The translations under genes were made by a program, and so were the position numbers. The notes beneath the pieces are model-generated. The model was given only the letters and a program-made list of their open reading frames with translations, did not search any database and was not told the DNA's origin. Shown in pieces: positions 50,848-62,789 of a stretch of 64,000 nucleotides of DNA; positions within the stretch are counted from its first letter, which is position 1; each line of letters begins with the position of its first letter. Origin of the DNA: Umbelopsis ramanniana AG (lineage: Eukaryota; Mucoromycota; Umbelopsidomycetes; Umbelopsidales; Umbelopsidaceae); contig NW_026252131.1 of the NCBI RefSeq assembly GCF_025399195.1, forward strand, positions 124,001-188,000. Direction: 5' to 3'.

Positions 50848-51788
50848 ATGGCCCCCCAAAAGAAAGGTAAATTCAGTAAGAATCCCGTCGCCATGCTGAT
50901 ACGCCAGCGTCTCATTGCCCAATTGTTCCTGGATAGAAACGAAAGCACAGAACAAAGGTCCTCAGGGCCTGATCAAGGCTTACCTTATGGCCTACAATCA
51001 AATCTCTTTCTTGGGATGGTCTTGGATTCTTGTATTGGCCATCAAGGAACTTGTTGAAAACGACTTCAACTACACTGGTGTCTTCAATGCTGTCTGGAAG
51101 TACCTTCCTGCTGTCCAAACGGCTGCTGCCCTTGAAGTAAGTACCGATGCACGGTTTTTCCATGATATAGCCTGTTGAACTCACATCCCTGCTGTGAACA
51201 ACTAGATCATCCACGCTGCTCTAGGTAGAGAATAAGGAAAATGGAGTATAGGAATGAGTATCGTTTTTTAACAATGACTTTTATTTTAGGCTGGGTTAGA
51301 TCCTCCGTGGCAACTACCTTCACGCAAGTTTTGTCTCGAGTGTTTCTCGTTTGGGGTGTCAACTTCCTTTTCCCTGAGATCCACACTCACTGGTCGTTCA
51401 CCACCATGGTAGTCTCTTGGTGCATTGCTGAATGTGTTCGTTACGCCTACTATTTCTTCAACTTAGCTGGCGGTGTGCCCAGCATCGTTAACTGGCTTCG
51501 TTATACCTTGTTCTTTGTCCTATACCCCACTGGAGCTGGATCAGAGGTTCTCATGATGTATGTCAGTTTGCCATACGCAAAGGCTTGGAATGAGTACTAT
51601 TACTACCTCTTGATTGTCCTCATGTTGGTCTACATTCCTGGTAAGTGCTGAGTTGCGCAGTGTGATACTCAGATTACATGTCTTACTCATATTCGTTTGC
51701 CACTATAGGTCTCCCAATTATGTATGGCCATATGATTGGACAGAGAAAGAAGTACCTCAAAGCACAAAAGGAGAAGAAGACCCAGTAA
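50848..51788 (+). CDS. PHS1: Very-long-chain 3-hydroxyacyl-CoA dehydratase (Phs1/HACD)
   Basis: This ER-membrane enzyme catalyses the third step of very-long-chain fatty acid elongation, removing water from 3-hydroxyacyl-CoA. ATG 50848 gives MAPQKK, and an intron joins to ETKAQNKGPQGLIKAYLMAY. Family motifs are QISFLGWSWILV, VWKYLPAVQTAAALEIIHAA, LGWVRSSVATTFTQVLSRVF, WSFTTMVVSWCIAECVRYAY and LRYTLFFVLYPTGAGSEV. The Tyr in VLYPTG and the Glu in GSEV are the catalytic pair known for the family. Six helices are expected. It ends with the basic tail GQRKKYLKAQKEKKTQ, an ER-retention type end. Five exons, one of them 19 bases (51206-51224), give about 222 residues, the usual size. Confidence 0.94.
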
Positions 51789-51935
51789 TCGTTATATATA
51801 GAGAACGTAAATGTTGCCATATTTTTGGATAATTAGATGTAGCAACTTATTTTACTTCAATTCTGACTCTAATTTTGAATGGCTATCAACTCATTGGTGT
51901 CAGAGTGATATTTGCTATCACCGAAATATAATCGT

Positions 51936-54162
51936 TTAGCTAGGAGGAGGCATTGATCTTCCAATCTTTTTATCATGCATCTTCTTTCGGCTATGGTTTG
52001 CCATTTTTGCCTTGTTTTTATCTTTGTAATTGCGTTCTTGCGTTGGTGTTTTTGGGGGCCGTGGATTGCGTTCGTTTTGCTTTGGAGCTGAAGGTGCGTC
52101 CTGCAATTCTGATTGTTGACCATCCCATAAGGCGTATTTATCCAGTATCCTCTGCTTTCGTGGCTATAATGGAAGATGAGTGAGTACGCTTGTGAAGACT
52201 GTTCATACATAGTAACCTAAAACTTACGTTTCTTGAAAACATGATGCTCCATCCTTCTAGCTGCTCATCTGTCATGTTTGTCGCCTTCCTTAATTGCGCT
52301 CTCTGAGGTGACCGTCGAGATGCTGCACTTCGATCAAAGATTGTGATATTGTTGACAAATGCATGTACCAGATCACTTTCGTGGATAATACCTGGGTCGA
52401 TTTCAGTTTTTCGTTCTCGAACGACGTCCTCGCTTCCATCTTCTACAGCTCCGAGATCTACTTTGCCAGTTGGCATGCCGACGTCGTCATAGGTATCATC
52501 TATTTCATCCTCATAGATATTTGCAATACGCTCTAATAAGTTCGCCTTCTCACTCTGAATAAATGATTTGTCGTCAAGCAATTTATCAGCAGTTCCACGG
52601 CTTCATAAAGAAAATAATAATAATTAGCAAGTATTCCATCATCCTTGCCGGTGGGTGCTTCTAGCTACTTACTTTTGCTTTCCGCGGTGAATCTGTTGCG
52701 TTTGGACCTTCTTGCCAGCAAAAACGTCGAACTCGTCATTATCGAAAATGTTTCTTCGGGTACGTAGTTGACTGTCGTCTGACAAAGACAAGTTGCTCAT
52801 CACAGTTGATACTTGCTCATCCGCCGGTTGCTCTGCTGTCATGGGCTTTCTAGCCAAAGTACGATCCATTGTTGCGAGATTAGGTGGCAAGCTGTCCTCT
52901 AATAATTGATTCGTTACCTGCTCGACATTGCCACCGTAATGCATCAAGCAGGCCTCAACAAATCCTGCGCCAAGGTCAGGAAACAAGTCGGTGATTTGGG
53001 ATATCAGGATTGTCATCTTGATATACGACTCATCAGGTTGAGGAGTAGTAACTGCCGGAGTCGGTCGTGGCGCTTGAAGAGTTGATTTCAATGACTTCAT
53101 CTGTTGTTTTCGGCGTTGATGAGATTCAGTGGTAGTGCACATAGCTCGTAAATGCTCCATGGACAAGACCAGAAATTCAAGCTGCTCATCCTCGCCATGG
53201 AACTTTTCACGATTCACTTTGGATATCTTGTTGCCAAGCATTGCCTCTATTTCGACATCTATTATGAGTGGGGCATCTATGAGAGATGTGACTGATGTGT
53301 CTATACCGCTCCGTTCTATCAGATCCAGTAACATGTTGTTGAGATGATGTATCGTTTCCAGATTGCCGTCCGCACTGTCTTCTCGTTTTTCCAGCACTTC
53401 CCAGTCATGCAAATTGGTAGCATAGCCAAATTGAGAGAAAAACGATGCATCTATCAGATTGTTGAATATAGATAGCAACGTGAGCTTGGTAGACCTAACC
53501 AGCCGAACCTTATCCTTTTCATTTTTGTTGCGGAGATCGATAGCAGTCTGCTTAAGTGGTCCATCGTATAAAGTGACAAGCGAAGTGATGAAATCTTGCG
53601 ACGATTCAAATGCTTGTGCAATAGAGGTGGAAGCGGAAAAGAGAGCGTCTAAACCGGTCGACAACGCTAGAATTTGATGCAACTCTGCGTCTGTCAAAAC
53701 CTGACGGTTGAACGATGCGTAAAATTCGGTGATGGTGCCAATAGACTGTGTATACTGTTCCAATACATCTGTTATATTGTCTGTTATTTGCTGGAAACAG
53801 TTGCGGACGACTTTGATGTTAGCCTTGGTGTACAAGGTCGCGAAGTTCAGTAGGCGATCTGGTGTAAACATGTCAGCTGATGCCAGTGCCGAATCGGCAG
53901 CAAGGGAAGCGGTCGCTCGGACGTATAGCAGAAAAACAAGCCTCAAGAGCTCAATATCTGCATATTCTGGTTCGGATAGCTGTGCGGTAAAGAATGTGTC
54001 CAAGAATTGAGGCAGATCAGGAAAGTCACTGATTGCAGCTCCAATTGATTCTGCTAGTAGCAGATCTTGGATGGATCCCGCCCATAGCCGATGAGCAATG
54101 TCCCACTCATCATGACTTATGCCTGCAACCGACCGAGGTACATATGGTGGTATGGCAATCAT
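51936..54162 (-). CDS. ASCC2 / Cue3 (Rqt3)-like CUE-domain protein
   Basis: ASCC2 (yeast Cue3) is a ubiquitin-binding subunit of the ASC-1/RQT complex that splits collided ribosomes. The first, very long exon (52669-54162) encodes a helical N-terminal domain (IPPYVPRSVAGISHDEWDIA; LLRLVFLLYVRA; LTDAELHQILAL). It then encodes a CUE domain, ISQITDLFPDLGAGFVEACL with MHYGGNVEQVTNQLLED, having the FP and di-leucine ubiquitin contacts. Downstream come RRNIFDNDEFDVFAGKKV and LLERIANIYEDEIDDTYDDV, the conserved C-terminal motif of ASCC2, and a Lys/Arg-rich end. The ATG at 54162 is chosen because the frame further upstream begins only with TTG. Three exons give about 690 residues. The very long exon contrasts with its neighbours. 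Confidence 0.88.
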
Positions 54163-54264
54163 CAGTAAAGAAATAAACGGTGAAAAGGTGAGTGGCAAAG
54201 CTGTCTTTGTATGCTTTTACTGCGCGATAATTTATTCAAGTCCAACCATGGAACATGTCTGGGA

Positions 54265-56076
54265 TTATACATTGATATCAGCAATTCCGCCGTTGGTTAT
54301 AGCGTAGGATGCTTCGCTTTCAGGAACATCGGGAGAATCATATACTTTAGCTACACGTTCTTCACCGCGTCCCTTTCGTAAATATAGACGTGTTGCTGAT
54401 CTAAGTAAAAGAAATCGCATTTAGATAAACTGTCATGGGGCATGAAACTCCTAATAGACTGCTGCAAGACTCTTACGCGTGTGCCTGCCCAATAAGATAT
54501 CAATAAATGTAGTTTAACGTAAAAGAGAGAAAATCATTGCGATTGACTTACTAGGATATGTCCACCAACAGGCTTTTTGGGATCGGCCACAAATGTAAGT
54601 CCAGCTTGTAGAAGTATAATTGTTAACAAAAGAGAAAAAAAAAATTGAAACGAAAAACACTGGAAGCCAAAGATACCTCCAGGATCAGCGCACATCTGAT
54701 TTGTTACATAAACAGCAACATTATACTCTTCGGAAATCTTTAGTAAACGATTGAGCATTAATCCAAGCTTTTGCTGGCGCTCTGCCAATTCGCCTCTTCC
54801 TGAATAGTCGCAACGGAATAATGCAATAATTGAATCCACTATCTGAGCACAATCCTTCAATAAATGGGGGGGGGGGTTCATTTTTGTGTGCATTTGGCCT
54901 TTGACTCACCAGTAGCTTGTATATTCCTCTCTCTTCAGCAAACCGGGTAGATATTTCTGTTATGAGATCCATTTGATGCTCAGAATTGTAAGCTCTGGCC
55001 ACAACAATATTTTCCAATGCCATTTCCGGATCAATATTATAGCCTTCAGCGATGCTTCGAATACGATCTGGTCGGAACGTTCCTTCGGTATCAATATAGG
55101 CTATAGCAATTTTTTAATTGAATAGCGATTTATATTTAAATGAGTGTTTACTTCACTTACCTGCTTTACCATTTGCTCCGCCCATCAAGGTTGGTAATTG
55201 AACTTTGACGCAAAAGGTGTGGGCTAATTGAGTCTTGCCAGTTCTGTACTCGCCAAATGCTTATTGAAAGCAAGTCAGCTATTTCTACTTTTTTAAATCC
55301 AATTACAGGATATTGAACTTACCTTCGGTAATCGACATACTTTGAATGCCGCCTGCAAATGTTCATGCATCAAACTTGTCAAAAATCGCTGACTGAAAAT
55401 ATTCTGTCAAGTGCTACTCACCACCGAGAAGTATATCAAGCTGCTTACTTCCGGTCGATATTTGGAAGACTTTTTTTCTTGCATGTGATACATCCATTGC
55501 AGTTATAAAGGAGCATCTCTAGAAATAGAGAATAAACTTCGGAATGGATGTTCATGTTTAAAATGGCATTCAAACTCGCCTTACTGAGATTTTAGAAGCT
55601 GCTTCCTTGATTTTATCGACTTTGTTTTCTGATAAGCCCTTTATCTTGCACAAATTGCGCTTTGTAGCCATATGGATACCCTTATGGTCTCTTTCTCGTC
55701 AGAAGCTAGGATAATATACTGTAAAGGTAATAGCTATAATGAAATATTTTACCCTCACGGTGCATATACCTGCGGTCTTGAGCTTGTTAATATCAGCCAC
55801 ATTGATACCGTGAGACTATATTCATTTTTAGGGAATTTGAGTCAATCATGAGAAACGTTCTGTACGAATATAAATACCTGCAGTTGATCGACATCTGTAA
55901 AAAACAGCTAGCACAACGGCATGAATGCGCTATATCGCTCTTAGTTACGGAAGAACAGACTAACATACTTCTTCATCTCCTTCATCTTGAACCTCATCTT
56001 GGCTTTTTTCTGTTATCGGTTCATTTTCATTAAGAACTTCAGCATTTAGTGGAGTAGTAGCTCGCCTGGCAGGCAT
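54265..56076 (-). CDS. DMC1: Meiotic recombinase Dmc1 (RecA/Rad51 family)
   Basis: Dmc1 forms filaments on single-stranded DNA and drives strand exchange between homologues in meiosis. ATG 56076 gives [21 protein letters not shown] 30-base exon ([10 protein letters not shown]) follows, then [19 protein letters not shown], and the helix-hairpin-helix [17 protein letters not shown]. The core has [20 protein letters not shown], Walker [11 protein letters not shown] and [27 protein letters not shown] and [18 protein letters not shown] follow. GGHILAHAS and the AGICTVRGIHM region fit Dmc1 better than Rad51 (which has GGNIIAHAS). An intron falls inside the L2 part and carries an 11-base G run (54866-54876). 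It ends GGIADINV. About eleven exons, 340 residues. It supports sexual or parasexual ability. Confidence 0.9.
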
Positions 56077-56413
56077 TTGGGGAAGAATAAGGTAGAGAGC
56101 AATTGCGGACTTGCGGCACTGAAATATAAATTTCCAAGGGGTTTGCTACCACAAGCCATACTCTCATAATGAATGTATGCAGAAACAAACCGGCTAAGCA
56201 TATTTATTTTTGAAAAACTCTTTTGATGAATGAAAAAAAAAATGCCATTGGAAGCTATCAGTTGTACTCTCAGTGCCTGTGTAGTGGGCAATTGACTTCA
56301 TAGCCAGGCGAACAGCAGCTGACCTAATTTAGGCGCGTCACATTGAATGCCCAGCAAAGACGCGACGGATTTTTTTTTGTACAAAGCTAAAGACGTGGTT
56401 AACCCTTACAGCC
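56077..56413. promoter_or_regulatory. Bidirectional promoter DMC1 / KNL1 with two ACGCG cores
   Basis: There are 337 bases between divergent ATGs. CGCGT at 56334-56338 and ACGCG at 56360-56364 lie 26 bases apart in opposite orientation, and both resemble MluI cell-cycle box cores bound by MBF-type factors. An A9 and a T9 run are also present. Functional assignment is inference. Confidence 0.4.
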
Positions 56414-59400
56414 ATGTCATTCCCATCACCACTACATCACAAGCCAATAGCAGTACCTTCCTCGGAAATAAGCCGGCGGTCACTGTCTGAAGCAGAATTA
56501 AAGAGACGTCGTCTAAATGTGCGTATCACACTCTCTGTTTGCTTATTTTAAAAGCTTGACTTACGTTCAAACCGTCATTACAGAGTCCAGCACGAGGAAT
56601 TCTCAAATCTTTTCCCGCAAGCTCGCCATTTAGAGATTTCAATCGTAATATACATGCTAACGCATTCACTTCGCCAATTCACGCACCAGAAGATGAGTTC
56701 GTATCGATTACATTTCTTGAGCATTTCGCAACCATGTATTAGTGACCAGTACTAATCTCTATCGCACTGGGTATAGCTTCGACGCTACGACAGAGTCAGG
56801 AAGAGAAAGGAAATTGGGCAGTCGGCGAGTTAGTTTTGCGCCATCAGCTCACGTTCGGTACTGCTTGACTTAGGACTTGATGCTCATCGCCGGCATTTTA
56901 CTAATATCCGTATTATAGCTTATTTCAGGAAGCAGATAAGCAAGCATCGAGCAGAGGAGAAGAACGAAAATCGTCTGATCTTCAGTCCAAATTGATGAAA
57001 GCGGCAATGGAAGAGAGTCACTCTGAAAGTGCTGGCTCATCAGTGACATCGTGGGATGTTGATCTAAGCCGTGCAGGGTCTACTGAATTTGCTAGAGGTA
57101 TGCGATTGGTTTTGCTTACAAGGAACCGGGTCATCGGCTCATTCATCGTCGTTCCTTTTACTAGATTCTCTTTCGAAATCACCGGCGCATGACAGAAGCT
57201 CGGTGCAATTAGGAAACGCTCGTTTTGATGACTTAGCTGAAGGCAATGACGACGAGACAATGGAGATCACCGGAAAAATGGCATCTCCTGCGGCATATCG
57301 ACAGAAAGAATTCCAGGTTTCACCAGCATCCTCTCGTCAATCCTGGAATCCCAAGGCCAATGCTGCAATCGAACAATATGAAGATGATGGCATGGAGACC
57401 ATGGAACTCACACAAACCGTCCGATCAAGCGGCATTCACACATCACATTCACATAATAATCCCAGCTTTTCACCATTTCGCAATACCCCCACCAAAAATC
57501 GCTTTAGCCCGGGGAACAGCTGGCCAGCTTCCCATTCAACCCCTCAAAAACCATTTTCCACCGCTGCTGGCGCCTTTAATAACACCTCCAGTCCATCGCC
57601 TTGGGGAACCAGCAAAAGACAAAGTCCTAGTGTTTCGACGAGTAGATACCATAATGACGCAAGCATCGATGACAGTCTTGGATCCGACTTTGGTGACCGA
57701 ATGGACTCATTTCACAAACGTGGGACCACTGGCAATATTCTGGATGAAGAGATCCCTGCTTTTGACGATTCCTTCACTGCAAGTGAAATACCTGTTATGG
57801 AAAACATGTCATTGGATGAATTTCTATCCTACGCTGGAATCTCTTTCATGGATAACATTACGGCTAATACAAGTGTTCCAAACTTAACAAGTTTCGATAA
57901 AGAAAACGATCCACCGCCGACCCTCGCCGACTATATTATAACTCATTCAAGCACCATACCCGAATTAGAGCTGTATCAATACTGTTGCAAGGAATTGACC
58001 ACGTTGATGGAAGAAGGAAAGACTTCGATCAAAGAAACAGAAGAGCAGATTCAGACGGCGACTCCAGAATTCATTTCAGACTATCTCACCGACGACATGG
58101 ACATGCGGGAGCTATTAGATATTCGATTTAAATTAATCAAGCAGCATGCTAGATTATCCGGCAAACAAGAGTGGTACATTTGGCGACAAAATTTGGTAGG
58201 CGAAATCAATCAAGTATTGAGGCGAAATTTGGCAAAACTTCAGGAAGAGCAAGAAAAAGTTGATCATAGACTTATGAAAGTCAACAAACGATTACCGAGC
58301 TTAACATCGTTTTTAATTGATATGCGACAAACTTATATAAAGGCTACAGAAAGGGCTGCAGCGCTACACACCGTGGATGAGGAGCAGCTTGCAGAACTGG
58401 AGACTGAAATTGAAGAGCAGAAGACGTCCTTGGACACCTTCAAAAAGGATGCAGAAGCACTTAAGGATGAAGAAGCAGCCTTGAATAAGCAACTAGAGGG
58501 TTTGTTAAGGCGAAAGCAGCAATTAACGAGCGAAATTGATCATGCCAACAAAACCTGTAACGAGTATAAATGCCTTACTATGGATGATCTGCGATCTGCA
58601 AAAAAGCACTACAAGGAATGTGTCGATATTTGCCGATGGGAGCCTATCAAAGTTTGTCCAGATTTACTGGCATTTGTTTATGACCAAGATCTAGAAATAA
58701 GGATTGATCCACATAAACTGAAAGCAAGGAAGCCTGATGCCACAATGGTACGGCTGGGATCAGGCGAGCACAGCATAATCGTATGTTCGAAAGTTCGACT
58801 GGAAATCCACGTTCAAATAACGATACTGATATATTTATGCCATTTCAGACTGAGAGGATGCTTCCTGGTTTGCGGGATATAACCCAGAACAATTGGGATT
58901 CGTCAGTGGTAAGTCACAGGATGTCAAATCGGATGGTCTAAAATAATGCCAAGCTGACCAGTAGGTGGAACTTTAGATCATTCAGAACGCTGCCTTATAC
59001 TGGCGCCAAGTCAAAATCATCAAGTCTGAGCTCGAAAATGCTCAGTCCGGTTATTCTGTCCATATTGACGGCTTGCAGGATACAGCTGGAGTGGAGTGCC
59101 TGGTCACCATGTTCAATTTTACTGCCAAATTTAAATATACCGTCAAATTTCCCGTTCGACCTGAGGAAGTGATCGACTTTCCGCAAGTCAACGCAAACGA
59201 CTGGACAGTAACAAGAATCTACGGGGATATTAGGTAAAGTTCATTGTTTCATCGCGCTTCTATAAATGTCATTCACACAGGTATCTAACGAAAACGGGGA
59301 AAATATGACGTTACAGCCAAGACGATATGGAATTGCTAGTACGGAAACAGATCCATTCGAATGGCCTTTTACAGCTACGGAAATCATTGGATTCAATAGT

Positions 59401-59437
59401 TGAAGAAGCCAAGTTAATTATAGATCAAAAAGCATAG
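56414..59437 (+). CDS. SPC7: Kinetochore scaffold KNL1 / Spc7 (Spc105)
   Basis: This protein links the outer kinetochore to the spindle checkpoint. It docks Bub1-Bub3 on MELT repeats and PP1 on RVSF/SILK motifs. ATG 56414 gives MSFPSPLHHKPIAVPSSE. GILK (56598-56609) is a SILK-like site. SRRVSFAPSAHVRLFQE at about 56820-56935 is the conserved PP1 site, correct only with the donor at GTTCGT (56698). Two MELT-like repeats follow: MEIT (57260-57271) and MELT (57401-57412). The Spc7 domain runs from MENMSLDEFLSYAGISFMDN through a long coiled coil (58150-58570) to RWD-like sequence (IIQNAALYWRQVKIIKSELE; VHIDGLQDTAGVECLVTMF). About eight exons, 830 residues. Only two MELT repeats is few. Confidence 0.92.
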
Positions 59438-59570
59438 TTTATCCAGTGGAAGCAAATTGTAATTTTCGTTTCGAAGGCAGTGCCAGACCAAACAGGCAGT
59501 TTTGCCAAGTTCGTCATACTTAATAAAATTGGCCAAGCTGCCTCTGCCATTTTTTTTCTCCAACCCCACC

Positions 59571-61393
59571 ATGGCATTCAGAGATTTCCAACATTCACTC
59601 GGCAAGCTTACGTCTGAAGTAAAGTCCCAGATCGCAAAAAATAACCCGTTGCAGAATGAGGAAACCAAGAAGATGTCAATGTGGATCTTTCAGGTACAGA
59701 AGCGTGATGAGCTCGCGCTTTCAGACACTTTCCATCACATTGCTGTGCTTAGATCTGACTAGCAACTTTTATAGGAACGTAACATTCTGGCGGAAACCAA
59801 GACATTGGCATATGAACACGGAGAAGCCAACAAGCTTATGAAAGCTTGGGCTGCTGACGAAGGACAAGATATTGAGGTTGGTTTGCATGCTCGTGAGTAT
59901 CGCCGATTGGATGCGATCTTAAACTAATTTGTGGCCTATCAGGACATTAGCGATAAGCTTTTCCAGTTACTCAACAAACAGATGCAAATCGAACAAGAGT
60001 TTGCAGGTAAGAAAGACACAAACTATGATGCGATACTTTAGACCGATTTATTTGCTGAACGCTAATCCACGCGGTGACACTGCAGCCAAGTACCAAAAGT
60101 ATCGACATGCTTTGAAGAGTATACGCGAAAAGGAATCTACTTTGACGGAAAGCCGGGAAAAGAAGAGAGCACTGCAGGCACGCATTGCTGCTTTGCAAAA
60201 ATCGAGCCCTCGTGCAGGCAAGATCAAGGAGTTCCAGCATGAACTTGAATCCCTGGTAAATGACACTCGTGGACAAGAGGCTGAGATAGGTGACTTCAAG
60301 CGCTTTGCTCTCCGGGAGGCATTTTACTTGCGGTTCAACGCTATGGCCGAGTATGCCGAGAAAACGGCTTTATTGGCTGGTTTTGGAAAGGTAAAGAGAC
60401 CATTCATGATGTGTAGTGGTGTAAAAAAGCACAAGACTAAAACCCAAAATTTCCTTTCTTCTTGTCATGCAGTATATTGTGGATCTAGTTGACATCGAGC
60501 CCACTGCCCCAGGTGAAGATAGGAAAGCATACAGTAACGGCCAACAATCAGCCATTATTCTGGCGGATGCACTCAATGCTGTCAATGATTGGAAACCTTC
60601 TCATCAGGATTTCCGTTGCACACTGGCAGAAGGAGAAGGGCAAGTCCGAGAAGACGAAATACCCCAAAAGGAATCTGCCCTGCATAAGGACAAATCTAAC
60701 GATTTGGCCGAAGCTAATACCAGCCAAGCCGCCGCCCCTCCAGTGGCCGAAGAAGCTAATGACACAGTTTCCCCCATCCCTGAAACTGAGACAAATTCAG
60801 CCGCAGAGCAAAACATGGCACCTTCAGTAGCAGCAGCGCCTCAAATACCCGACCTACCACCCAGACCAGTCCCTGAGGTGCCATTGGCAGAAAGCCAAGT
60901 TGAAGCTCGAAACTCTACGGAGCCACTATCGCATGATGAGGCTAGCGTCAACCCCATTCTCGACACCAATATGCAGAGCCCCGTTCCCGTCAAAAATGAT
61001 ATCTCACAGGCTTCCACGGGATCCCATACAATCCTGCATGATTCAAACAAGGAGGAGATCGCTGATACTACCGCAGTACCTGGTGAACCTATGCACTCAC
61101 CATGGCAAGGTCACATGACGGCACCCCAATCGTCGCCAAGACCACATCACCTCACATCATATTCCACCGAAGTGCAAGACCCCGGACTTCCAAATTATAC
61201 CAGTGGCAACTATGGCCAGTTGTACCGAAGAGTGTCTCATTTAAGGCAGTCTCAGCGTCCTTATGCAGACTTCCAACAGCAATTTGTCCAACCTCGTGTA
61301 GGAGCTGGTGGCTTCAGAATTCCAACTAGTGACGAACGTTTGCCCCCTTACTCACCATCAAATCAGCAGTATAGCGATGAAAAGCGTGGATAA
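59571..61393 (+). CDS. PIL1: Eisosome core protein Pil1/Lsp1 with long C-terminal tail
   Basis: Pil1/Lsp1 are BAR-domain proteins that bend the plasma membrane into eisosomes and bind PI(4,5)P2. ATG 59571 gives MAFRDFQHSLGKLTSEVKSQ. Family motifs follow in order: MSMWIFQERNILAETKTLAY, EANKLMKAWAADEGQDIEDI, YQKYRHALKSIREKESTLTE, IAALQKSSPRAGKIKEFQHE, LREAFYLRFNAMAEYAEKTA and KYIVDLVDIEPTAPGEDRKA. The BAR region is complete. After about residue 270 the tail is some 230 residues, rich in Pro, Ala, Ser and Glu (NSAAEQNMAPSVAAAPQIPD and on), ending SDEKRG. Yeast Pil1 has only about 70 residues there. There are five exons and four introns, about 505 residues. The start is 133 bases after the KNL1 stop. 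Confidence 0.94.
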
Positions 61394-61890
61394 AATATAA
61401 CCCTGAGTTTCAATCGAGCCACGTTGCCCACAGACCTAGTTTGACTTACTGTGCACTGCTTCCCAGTACGATTACGCTAAGACATATCCTTAAACGTTTA
61501 GGGACATACGCTTTTCAAAGTGTTCATAAAAATATATATTCTTTTTTCTTATCAGCTGTTATATAGCCCATAGGCGTAAATGGAAGCGATTGTGAGGGGA
61601 GGATTTAGATTATGATATGTACATGAGTTAGAACTAATGGAGGGAATGGTTGCTATGTGGTAAAATGAAGGAAGTCTATATTACATCTTTTTTTTAAAAT
61701 GGCGTGAGCTTTTCTTTTTTTTTTTCTTTTTCTTCCTTTGGGCTTTGCTTGTCCGTGGATTTTGAAATCCCACTTTTTTGGTCTTTTGCCCAAAAGCCTA
61801 TATTTCCTTTTTCTGTGTTTCGCCTTGGCTGAGAAATCGGTGGTTACCTGATTAAAAATCATGGAGGAAGGAAGGATCACCAAGGTAGCG
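61394..61890. other. Spacer with convergent 3' ends and pyrimidine tract
   Basis: There are 497 bases. 61680-61740 is a strong T/C tract. On the minus strand it gives a Lys/Arg-rich open frame (61653-61883) that is probably a by-product of the tract and part of the 3' region of the next gene. No gene is supported. Confidence 0.5.
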
Positions 61891-62267
61891 TCAAATTTCG
61901 TGCAGATTGACTACGGTGTGCAGCCATTCATGATGGCGTGACTATAAACGAAAAAGATGAATAAACGGGGGGCACAGTCAATTTATAAAAAGAAACAACG
62001 TCATGGATGGAAACTTACTGAGAAATGCGAATTAATCCACTTGTGTACGAGAGAACCGTCAATACGAACAAGTAGTTTTTCTTCGCAGATGGGACATGGT
62101 CTATAAGAATATTGTGTGCCACTTGAATGCCGTCGATTGAATTCGGGAACACTTGGGCTTGCCGGTGGAGAGATGGATATAGGTGACGGTGGTCCCGTCA
62201 GTAGGTATGACGGAACCCGCTGTCGTGTCACTGCTGACGGTTCAGCAGCACCATTTGGTGTTGTCAT
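61891..62267 (-). CDS. Small protein with a CxxC motif, unknown function
   Basis: I do not recognise it. ATG 62267 gives MTTPNGAAEPSAVTRQRVPS. A Pro/Ser part (TGPPSPISISPPASPSVPEF) follows, then YRPCPICEEKLLVRIDGSLV with HKWINSHFS. An intron (61942-62018) joins it to SRHHEWLHTVVNLHEI and a stop. The CPIC pair and the following His residues (HKW, SHF, RHH) could bind one zinc ion. About 100 residues. The splice signals are good (GTAAGT, branch-like TTTCG, TATAG), but the second exon is short and the end could differ. Confidence 0.45.
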
Positions 62268-62547
62268 GGTCGGTGAGAGCAACAGTTTGGATGGATATAA
62301 TTGTATGTATACAAGTAAACAATGTAAAGAAAAGAAGGAAACCAAAAAAAAAGAGAGGAAGGAAAAGACACTTAGATTTACCCAGACCTTTATATGCTTG
62401 CCAAAGCCCACCCCCCATCGCATTTCCCGAAAAGAGTATCACGCAGTGAGTCAATTGCCATGGCAACCTGAAATAAGGTAGCCGAAATATTTCAGCTCCC
62501 CCTCCCCGCCAAAGAGTTAAAGAGCACAGCAAGGAAAAGGAAAAATC

Positions 62548-62789
62548 ATGGGTCGTGCTACTTGTGGCTCATGTGAGGCAGTGGGCTACAGTCCTTCCAA
62601 GTGCTTCCAGTGAGTACGGCATAAAAAAGGTACCAGTTACCGTGGAGTGGGATGGGGTTGAGCCAAAGGATAATAGAAGCTATCATTTTTGCTATAGCAT
62701 TTGTTTACAGGCTAGTGGGGTTTATGTTCCCTCCGCCCTGTCTATGCGGGCAGTCCCGGCTTAGCCTTCGCTGCAATTCGGGTGAATGA
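62548..62789 (+). CDS. Tiny cysteine-rich protein, possible zinc binder
   Basis: Two exons, 62548-62609 and 62711-62789, join to 46 residues. The first reads MGRATCGSCEAVGYSPSKCF. The second continues QLVGFMFPPPCLCGQSRLSL and ends RCNSGE. Six cysteines in CxxC, C, CxC and C spacing suggest a zinc knuckle. It is divergent from the CPIC protein at 62267. The donor GTGAGT and acceptor TTACAG are good. No family is recognised, and the size is so small that it may be a chance model. Confidence 0.3.

Noticed and set aside
61653-61883. Lys/Arg-rich frame on the minus strand
   Set aside because: It is produced by a T/C tract; more likely 3' UTR of the gene ending at 61891.
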